This document shows, piece by piece, positions 58,373-64,000 of a DNA stretch of 64,000 bases (positions are counted from its first letter, which is position 1; every line of letters starts with the position of its first letter). The notes beneath the pieces are model-generated. The model saw only the letters and a list, made by a program, of their open reading frames with translations, ran no database searches and was not told the DNA's origin. Location of the stretch: NCBI RefSeq assembly GCF_019668465.1, contig NZ_AP024828.1:1798001-1862000 (forward strand). The letters are read 5' to 3'. The translations under genes were made by a program, and so were the position numbers. The stretch comes from Mycobacterium senriense. GTDB lineage: Bacteria > Actinomycetota > Actinomycetes > Mycobacteriales > Mycobacteriaceae.

Positions 58373-59995
58373 ATGCACACCGGCCCTAAGGTGCCCTTGA
58401 CCGATCCGATCCGGGGCAGGAGCGAACCCCATCGCCTCTGGACTCTGACGAACGTTGGCGAAGCGACGCCGGACATCCTCTCTCCGCTGTGCTGGTCACT
58501 CTGGGGGACCGGTGTCGAGTTCGCTTCCCGCGGCGGCCTCTACGACTTCGGAGTGCTGGGGTCATCGGCACTTCGGGTACCGGACGACCCGAATCAGTGG
58601 AGCACAGCCTGCTTCTTCGGCAGACAGGCTATGAATGTCGATCGCGCCCGCGAACTCGCCGGGTTGCTGCCCGGAATGACCGGGGATGACTTCGAACGCG
58701 ACTTGTTGGGCGCAGTGCGGCCTGATGCGGCTCCGACCCGTAGCGACCCCCGCCGGTTACCGGCAGTCATCGTCAAGGCGCCGTTGGTGCTGGCACGAGC
58801 GCGGTCTGCTCCGCGCCGCCTACACCAGCGCCAGATGGACTGGTGGCGGGCAACCGTACTAACTGGACGATGGCCTGACCCGCGCAATCTGCTCACTGAT
58901 TCCTCCTACCGGTTCAGTGCGGCGATGCGGGTGCATGTTCGTACTCGTCTCATCCTCAATGTGTTTCGCGCACAGGTCGAATCGATTGCCGTCAAGGCGG
59001 GTCGTGGTGATCTGGTGCCGGCGCTGTTGGCCGGGTATGGCGGCGTGATCGAAACCGAATTGGCCGATGACGTGTGGTCGTTGGGGCACGGCCGGATCAC
59101 GTTGGACGAGTTTGTTTCTCGGCACGGTTTTCATGGTCCTAACGAGGGCAATGTGATCGGTCATTCGTGGCGGGAGGACCCAGACGCGGTCCTGCGTGCG
59201 GCCGCCGCGCACAGCGGCAGGCCCGAGTCCGACCGCCCGGCGGTGCGTGCAGAACGTGCAGCCGCGACGCGCCGGAAAGCCGAGGCCGACTTGCTCTCAA
59301 CGCTTCCCGCGGCGCGACGCCTGTTAGTGTGTCGCCTGCTGGCATCGACGGGGGCTCAGGTGCGAGCCGTAGAACTGACCAAGGCCGCGTTCTTGACCGC
59401 CGTTGACGGATGCCGCGCGGCAGCCGGCGGGTTCGGTGCTGAGCTGGTCGACGCCGGGACGCTGGATCGGGTTGACGACGCTTGTTACCTGACCGTGGAC
59501 GAACTGCTGGCTCCGCTGCCCGCGAACGTGCGCGAATTGGTGGAGTTTCGCCGAACCCGGCGCGAGGCGTACCGGAGCCTTGAGGTGCCGTCGGTTTTCA
59601 CCGGGATGCCGGAGGCCATCCAAAGATCGGCCGCGCCGCCCGCACAAGATGCCGTCATTCGCGGAACTCCCGCAGGCCCAGGGATCTTCGAAGGCATCGT
59701 AAGAGTGGTGGTCGACCCGGAATCCCAAGACACCCTCGACGACGGCGAGGTACTGGTCTGCAAGTTCGTCGACCCTGGCTGGACCGCCTTGGTCTCGCTG
59801 GCGGGTGCCCTGGTAACCGACATCGGCAGTCCCGCCAGTCACGGGGCGATCGTCGCGCGCGAGCTCGGTATCACGTGCGTGGTCGGAACAGGCAACGGCA
59901 CCACGGCATTACGCAGCGGCGACCTCGTGCGGGTGGACGGGACCACCGGTGAGATCGCGGTGCTGGCCCGGTCCCGGTCCGCGGTGCAGAAGTGA
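58373..59995 (+). CDS. PEP-synthase/Rph-like swivel-domain protein without ATP-grasp
   Basis: A 540-residue protein. The last 90 residues carry a PEP-utilising mobile (swivelling His) domain: GTPAGPGIFEGIVRVV, LVCKFVDPGWTALVSLAGALVTDIGSPASHGAIVARELG read in parts, with the phospho-accepting His in SHGAI, and CVVGTGNGT. Residues about 30-430 resemble the central, helical part of rifampin phosphotransferase/PEP-synthase-like proteins. The N-terminal ATP-grasp domain that normally phosphorylates the His is missing. GGAG precedes the ATG. It overlaps the next gene (GTGA). The likely function is phosphate transfer to a substrate, with the donor unresolved. Confidence 0.75.
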   Translation: MHTGPKVPLTDPIRGRSEPHRLWTLTNVGEATPDILSPLCWSLWGTGVEFASRGGLYDFGVLGSSALRVPDDPNQWSTACFFGRQAMNVDRARELAGLLPGMTGDDFERDLLGAVRPDAAPTRSDPRRLPAVIVKAPLVLARARSAPRRLHQRQMDWWRATVLTGRWPDPRNLLTDSSYRFSAAMRVHVRTRLILNVFRAQVESIAVKAGRGDLVPALLAGYGGVIETELADDVWSLGHGRITLDEFVSRHGFHGPNEGNVIGHSWREDPDAVLRAAAAHSGRPESDRPAVRAERAAATRRKAEADLLSTLPAARRLLVCRLLASTGAQVRAVELTKAAFLTAVDGCRAAAGGFGAELVDAGTLDRVDDACYLTVDELLAPLPANVRELVEFRRTRREAYRSLEVPSVFTGMPEAIQRSAAPPAQDAVIRGTPAGPGIFEGIVRVVVDPESQDTLDDGEVLVCKFVDPGWTALVSLAGALVTDIGSPASHGAIVARELGITCVVGTGNGTTALRSGDLVRVDGTTGEIAVLARSRSAVQK

Positions 59996-60996
59996 GCGCG
60001 CTCTCTTCGGGTCTGCCCGCGGCCAAAGAGCAAGTCGTGACCAGTTGCCCGCCGGTGCCGGGCTGGACCGAGAATCTGCTATTCACGCCCTACGACCCTG
60101 GGCACGATATCGGCATGTGGCTGCATCTGGGCACAGTTGCCGACATGTGGGAGATGTGGGAGGACCGCGTCCTCATCGCGCTGCCCGCGGATCAGGGAGT
60201 GTTGTCCATGTGGGCGTATCACCGCACTGTGCCCGAGCGCCGGCCCGCGGGAGCCAATCTGGCTTTCCGGTGTGAAGAGCCGTTCGTGAAATGGCACATT
60301 ACTTTTGACGGATTCTGTCTGCGGTCTCCCTATGACGCGATGCGCTCCGCACCATTGCCCGACGGGCCGAAGACCCACGTTCGCCTGGATCTGGAGGTGC
60401 ACGGTGTGACTCCGGTGTGGGACGCCGAGGCCGGTCCGCCGACCGACTCGGGCGCCGGAATCGCCGAACAGAGCTGGGCCAGAGAACACTACGAGCAACT
60501 CACCCGTGTCGTCGGCGAGGTGACCGTAGGATCGGAGACCTTCCGGTTCGATGGTGGTGGCTGGCGCGATCATTCGCGTGGGCCACGCGGGGCCGACACT
60601 CTCAGCGACTGGGGCGGCCACGTCATCGCCGGGGGAGTCATGCCCAGCGGCCGCGCATTCGGGTTCTGCAGGTATTGGGCCCGCGACGGGCGTATCACGC
60701 TGCAGGGTGCTTACGCGGTCACCGACGGTTCACTGCGACACGTGACACTGGAGGAGATTCCGCCGCCGGCGGTGTTGCAGCGCGACGGTGAGCAATTTGG
60801 CTGCAAGCTCGACGGTCAGCCTATCGAGGCCACCGTCTGCTCATCGCTGTGGATGTCGATGGCCGACGGCCTGCCCTATGGGCTGGTGAATCCGGCACAG
60901 GCCTACACCGTCAGCTGGGCCGAGGTGACGTGGGGCGGGGAGACCGGCTACGCCTACCTCGAGAGGTCGAGTCTCACCGGCCCGCCGCCGCGTTGA
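59992..60996 (+). CDS. Unknown protein with AttH/CrtC-like DHSxGPR motif
   Basis: A 334-residue soluble protein that I can only place loosely. GGGWRDHSRGPRGADTLSDWGGH is reminiscent of the motif of AttH/CrtC-like (hydroxyneurosporene hydratase-like) beta-barrel proteins and of DUF7064-type actinobacterial proteins. There is no signal peptide or membrane helix. It starts with GTG and overlaps the swivel-domain gene by four bases, so the two products are made together. A functional partnership with the swivel-domain protein is inferred from this coupling. Confidence 0.6.
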   Translation: MSALSSGLPAAKEQVVTSCPPVPGWTENLLFTPYDPGHDIGMWLHLGTVADMWEMWEDRVLIALPADQGVLSMWAYHRTVPERRPAGANLAFRCEEPFVKWHITFDGFCLRSPYDAMRSAPLPDGPKTHVRLDLEVHGVTPVWDAEAGPPTDSGAGIAEQSWAREHYEQLTRVVGEVTVGSETFRFDGGGWRDHSRGPRGADTLSDWGGHVIAGGVMPSGRAFGFCRYWARDGRITLQGAYAVTDGSLRHVTLEEIPPPAVLQRDGEQFGCKLDGQPIEATVCSSLWMSMADGLPYGLVNPAQAYTVSWAEVTWGGETGYAYLERSSLTGPPPR

Positions 60997-60999
60997 CTA

Positions 61000-61015
61000 T
61001 GACAGTTGACTGTCA
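61000..61015. promoter_or_regulatory. TGACAGT-NN-ACTGTCA operator, longest copy
   Basis: TGACAGTTGACTGTCA, inside a perfect 22-base palindrome CTATGACAGT-TG-ACTGTCATAG (60997-61018). It begins 1 base after the unknown-protein stop at 60996 and lies 40 bases before the EthD-like GTG start, making an independent promoter for that operon likely. Confidence 0.82.
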
Positions 61016-61055
61016 TAGTGTGAGGTGATCCCGGCCGTTGCGAAAGGTATCCGAC

Positions 61056-61421
61056 GTGGCTCCGAATCTGTTCATAGCGCTCACCAACCCGATCGAGGGT
61101 CAAGATGACACCTTCAACAAGTGGTACGACGCTCAGCACTTGCCGGAGGTTCTCGACGTCCCGGGAGTTGTTGCCGCCCAGCGTTACGACATCGTCGAAC
61201 TGAAAGTCCCGGATGACCAGGAGTTGCCCGCTCAGTTGCCGCCGCCGACGCACCGCTACATGGTGATTTACGAGCTGGACAACGAACCCGACGTCGTGAT
61301 GGCGGAATTCTTGAAACGGGTCATGGCCGGAACGCTGTCACTAGGGGAGTGGCTCGATCTGACCACCATCTCTCTCACCGGATGGGCGCCACGCGGCAAA
61401 CGCGTTCTGGCGGACAGCTAG
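61056..61421 (+). CDS. EthD-like dimeric alpha/beta-barrel protein
   Basis: A 121-residue ferredoxin-like barrel protein: LFIALTNPIEGQDDTFNKWYDAQHLPEVLDVPGVVAAQRYDIV read in blocks, where the WYDAQHLPEVL motif marks the EthD/DUF4286-like group. Such small proteins often accompany P450 or monooxygenase systems, and some are isomerases or lactonases. I use the GTG at 61056 behind AAAGG; a TTG at 61038 is possible. It overlaps the nitroreductase by one base (TAGTG), and an operator palindrome lies upstream. Confidence 0.75.
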   Translation: MAPNLFIALTNPIEGQDDTFNKWYDAQHLPEVLDVPGVVAAQRYDIVELKVPDDQELPAQLPPPTHRYMVIYELDNEPDVVMAEFLKRVMAGTLSLGEWLDLTTISLTGWAPRGKRVLADS

Positions 61422-62029
61422 TGGGCGACTTACTTGCTGTCATCCACGCTCAACGCGCGTGTCGTCGTTTTGATCCGGACGGCAAGGTACCCGATTCCGA
61501 CGTCGAGCAGATGCTCGCCGCCGCGGTGCACGCACCGAGCGCGGAAAACACCCAGCCTTGGACGTTCATCGTAGTCCGCGACGACCGCAACCGCGCTCTC
61601 CTCGCGGCGTGGTGGACAGAAACATGGAACGCGGGCGGAGGTGACTTCGTCAAGCAGAGCGTCGAAGACAAGGCATTGGTTGCTGACCTCGAGTTCGGTT
61701 GCAGTAAAGGCGGTTTCGCTGCGGCGCCGGTGGTCATCGTGGTATGCGCTGATACGGACCGGGTGCCGGAGATCTATGCGCCGCCGTCGATTTACCCGGC
61801 TGTGCAGAATATGCTTCTGGCTGCCGCCGACCTTGGCTACGGTTCGTGTTTGACCACCGGCTTGACCACGTTTGGTGTCGATCAGGTGCGGGAGCTGTTG
61901 GAACTGCCACAGAATCTGATCCCGATGGCCGCAGTCTATGTCGGTCTGCCCGGACGCAAGCTCTCACCGCCTCGCCGCCGCCCGGCCACATCGCTGACAT
62001 GCCGCGAGCGGTTCGGTACACCCTGGTGA
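61421..62029 (+). CDS. Nitroreductase-family flavoprotein
   Basis: A 202-residue FMN-binding nitroreductase-family protein: HAQRACRRFDPDGKVPDSDVEQMLAAAVHAPSAENTQPWTFIVV in blocks (FMN phosphate-binding Arg residues and the SAENTQPW motif), then NMLLAAADLGYGSCLTTGL. Family members reduce nitro groups, quinones or enones; some are dehydrogenases. It follows the EthD-like gene with overlapping stop and start, and is followed 19 bases later by the fused acyl-CoA dehydrogenase. An enone reductase or dehydrogenase role on a ring intermediate is possible. Confidence 0.82.
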   Translation: MGDLLAVIHAQRACRRFDPDGKVPDSDVEQMLAAAVHAPSAENTQPWTFIVVRDDRNRALLAAWWTETWNAGGGDFVKQSVEDKALVADLEFGCSKGGFAAAPVVIVVCADTDRVPEIYAPPSIYPAVQNMLLAAADLGYGSCLTTGLTTFGVDQVRELLELPQNLIPMAAVYVGLPGRKLSPPRRRPATSLTCRERFGTPW

Positions 62030-62048
62030 GCAGATTGGAGAGCCGCTG

Positions 62049-64000
62049 ATGCCATTGGCGATCACCGAAGATCATCGCGCCCTCGCCGAAGTAGCGGCCG
62101 CAATGGTCGCCGGGCGTGCCGGCACCGCGGGCGCCCGCCGGATCCTGCTCGACCGTGAGAAGAGCGACCGCTGGTGGTCCACCGACGGACTCTGGAAAGA
62201 GATGGTCTCCACCGGCTGGCTTGGCCTGCATATCGACGAACGATTCGACGGCCAGGGTTACGGTCTGCCTGAACTGACGATCGTGTTGGAGCAACTGGGC
62301 CGCGCGGCGATGGCCGGACCCTTCCTGCCCACGGTCGCAGTGTCTGCGGTGATCGCTGAAGTCGGGACGGACGGGCAGCGGGAACGGTGGTTGCCGCGGC
62401 TGGTGTCCGGTGACGTGATCACAGGGATCGGCACCGACGGCGGTGCTGTCGTTAGGGATTCGGCGGTCACTGCCGCTGCGGTACCGGCACTGGCCGAGTC
62501 AGGTGCGGACCTGTTTCTGCTTCCCGCCGGTGACGACCTGGTGCTGCTGGCAGCCGGTGAGGGCGTCAGCGTTCGGACTATCGAATCGGTAGATCGGCTG
62601 CTGGCCCCGGTGGTGGTACTCGGCCTGAACTCGGCACCGGTACTCGAGATCCTCCCGGGCGCGGCTGGGACGGCGACGCGGATCCTTCGACTGCTGGCCG
62701 CAGCCGAGGCGGTTGGCGGGTTGAGCGCGTGCACCGAGATGGCGACGGCTTACGCCGCCGGCCGCGAGCAGTTCGGCAGAACTATCGGCTCGTTTCAAGC
62801 AGTCAAACATCATTGCGCGAACATGCTTGTCGACACCGAACTCGCAGTCGCCGCGACCTGGGACGCGGCTCGTGCCGATGGTGCGGAGGCCGAGCTGGCC
62901 GCGACCATGGCGGCCGGACATGCGTTGACCGCTTATCAGCGGGTGGCCTTGCAGAACGTGCAGGTGCATGGCGGCATCGGGTACACCTGGGAGCACAACG
63001 CTCACCTCTACATCAGACGGGCTACCGTCCTGCAAACCTTCGCCGGCGACCAGGATGCGTTGCGGGACAAAGTCATCGCGCTGCAACGCGACGGCGTTCG
63101 CCGACGCCAGTCGGTCGACCTGCCCGAGGGCGCCGAACAGTATCGCCAGGCCGCACTGGATTTCCGGGCAGAACTGGAGGCGGCCGACGCCGACGATCAC
63201 CAAAGGCTCTGGGCGCGCAGCGGTTATCTTCAACCACATTGGCCCACTCCGTACGGCCGGGTCGCCGACAGCGTAGAGCAGCTCATCATCGAGGACACCC
63301 TGGACGGTTTGGATAAACCCAGTCTTGGTCTCGGTGAATGGGTGGTCCCAACGCTGCTGCAACACGGTAGTCCTGAACAAGTCGAGCGACTGATCTGGCC
63401 GAGCCTGGAGGGTGACCTGCGGTGGTGCCAGCTGTTCAGCGAGCCTGGCGCCGGCTCGGACGCGGCGGCGGTTGCTACCAAGGCCAGTCGGGTCGACGGT
63501 GGCTGGGTGGTCAACGGTCAGAAGGTGTGGACCAGTGATGCGGTGAACTGCCAACGCGGTCTGGCCACCGTGCGCACCGATCCGAACGTGCGCAAGCACA
63601 AAGGCATCACGGCGATGATCATCGACCTCGCCGACCCGGCCGTGCGCATTCGCCCGCTCACCGAGATCACCGGCGAGACGCTATTCAACGAAGTCTTCTT
63701 CGACGACGTTTTCGTGCCCGATCGTGATGTGGTCGGCGGTGTCAACGACGGGTGGAGTGTAGCGATGGCTGCCTTCGGCAACGAGCGCGTGTCGATCGGC
63801 GGCGGCTCGGTCACCATGACCGCCGGCGCTTTGATCGATCTGCTGGCCCGCCATCGGCCCGGTGACACTGGCATCGCCCGCGAGGTCGGTGCGCTGCTGA
63901 TCGAGTCCTACACCTTGGCCACGCTGAATCTGCGACAGGCCGCCCGAGCCGTCTTCGACGCCGGGCCCGGCGTCGAAGGCAACATCGCCAAATTGTTCGG
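62049..64000 (+). CDS. Fused double acyl-CoA dehydrogenase, cut by window end
   Basis: The frame is open from the ATG at 62049 to the end of the window (about 650 residues; the stop is not included). Two dehydrogenase domains are joined: residues 1-360 are the divergent type, with REQFGRTIGSFQAVKHHCAN and QVHGGIGYTWEHNAHLYI in blocks; residues about 380 onward are a classical FadE with CQLFSEPGAGSDAAAV, GQKVWTSDAVN and NEVFFDDVFVPD. The architecture resembles FadE34/FadE6-type fused enzymes that act on steroid-type CoA esters. GGAGA precedes the ATG. It is the third gene of the palindrome-controlled EthD operon. Confidence 0.88.
   Translation, partial: MPLAITEDHRALAEVAAAMVAGRAGTAGARRILLDREKSDRWWSTDGLWKEMVSTGWLGLHIDERFDGQGYGLPELTIVLEQLGRAAMAGPFLPTVAVSAVIAEVGTDGQRERWLPRLVSGDVITGIGTDGGAVVRDSAVTAAAVPALAESGADLFLLPAGDDLVLLAAGEGVSVRTIESVDRLLAPVVVLGLNSAPVLEILPGAAGTATRILRLLAAAEAVGGLSACTEMATAYAAGREQFGRTIGSFQAVKHHCANMLVDTELAVAATWDAARADGAEAELAATMAAGHALTAYQRVALQNVQVHGGIGYTWEHNAHLYIRRATVLQTFAGDQDALRDKVIALQRDGVRRRQSVDLPEGAEQYRQAALDFRAELEAADADDHQRLWARSGYLQPHWPTPYGRVADSVEQLIIEDTLDGLDKPSLGLGEWVVPTLLQHGSPEQVERLIWPSLEGDLRWCQLFSEPGAGSDAAAVATKASRVDGGWVVNGQKVWTSDAVNCQRGLATVRTDPNVRKHKGITAMIIDLADPAVRIRPLTEITGETLFNEVFFDDVFVPDRDVVGGVNDGWSVAMAAFGNERVSIGGGSVTMTAGALIDLLARHRPGDTGIAREVGALLIESYTLATLNLRQAARAVFDAGPGVEGNIAKLF

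Noticed and set aside
1..64000. Search by eye for tRNA, rRNA, CRISPR arrays, insertion sequences and attachment sites
   Set aside because: No transposase or integrase-like protein, no repeat-spacer pattern and no tRNA-like cloverleaf was noticed. Genes fill almost all of the sequence.

Overview
The window looks like chromosomal DNA of a high-GC actinomycete, most likely a Mycobacterium/Mycolicibacterium or a close mycolate-producing relative. The evidence is strongly G/C-biased third codon positions, frequent GTG starts, 1-4 base stop/start overlaps, many FadE-, FadD- and EchA-type lipid genes, F420-type (LLM) oxidoreductases and mycofactocin-type dehydrogenases. It is almost entirely coding: 64 apparently intact protein genes, two of them cut by the window edges or nearly so, and one decayed gene. 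No gap exceeds about 220 bases. I saw no rRNA, tRNA, insertion sequence, phage gene or CRISPR array. Nearly every gene is a CoA-dependent catabolic enzyme, an oxygenase or a regulator, so the window reads as a large degradation island for a cyclic, probably terpenoid, steroid-like or aromatic, carbon source. The substrate cannot be read from the sequence.

Layout. 1-5261 (+): end of an acyl-CoA dehydrogenase, a crotonase, an alpha/beta hydrolase, an acyl-CoA ligase, a broken SDR (minus strand) and a CoA-transferase. 17119 down to 5269 (-): thirteen tightly packed genes for a Rieske oxygenase (alpha and beta), a thiolase-fold/DUF35 pair, CoA ligase, crotonase, aldehyde dehydrogenase, flavin reductase, acyl-CoA dehydrogenase, F420-type oxidoreductase, hydrolase and thioesterase. 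17318-24739 (+): C-C hydrolase, hydratase and aldolase of a meta-cleavage lower pathway, then a paired acyl-CoA dehydrogenase, a thiolase-fold enzyme and a CoA ligase. 24746-28630: thioesterase, a double CoA-transferase and a TetR repressor. 28767-35644 (+): amidohydrolase, thiolase-fold/DUF35 pair, a small Cys protein, two mycofactocin-type SDRs, a P450 and a beta-hydroxyacid-dehydrogenase-like protein. 35667-44538: phosphotransferase, LLM enzyme, SnoaL, SDR, DUF35, crotonase, P450, Gfo/Idh enzyme, cupin and a Lys-less SDR. 44528-51677: NDMA-type alcohol dehydrogenase, aldehyde dehydrogenase, MaoC pair, tandem-domain TetR, CoA-transferase and an MhpB-like extradiol dioxygenase. 51734-64000: small membrane peptide, two AveC-like membrane proteins, phosphotransferase, TetR, P450, LLM enzyme, a PEP-synthase-like swivel-domain protein with an unknown partner, an EthD-like protein, a nitroreductase and a fused double acyl-CoA dehydrogenase that runs off the end.

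How it may work. Oxygenases (three P450s, one Rieske, one extradiol) and F420/mycofactocin dehydrogenases would oxidise the substrate. CoA ligases and CoA-transferases would activate acids. Acyl-CoA dehydrogenases, crotonases and MaoC proteins would run beta-oxidation. Cys-less thiolase-fold proteins with DUF35 partners would cut C-C bonds by retro-aldol chemistry, and the MhpB/MhpC/MhpD/HpaI-like set would open and dismantle a ring.

The strongest new signal is regulatory. A perfect palindrome, TGACAGT-NN-ACTGTCA, occurs five times between 54168 and 61015, with a one-base variant at 32702. Each copy lies just upstream of a gene start, and the copies surround the TetR gene at 55264-55854. They define a candidate regulon linking AveC-like, P450, LLM, swivel-domain, EthD/nitroreductase and fused acyl-CoA dehydrogenase genes.
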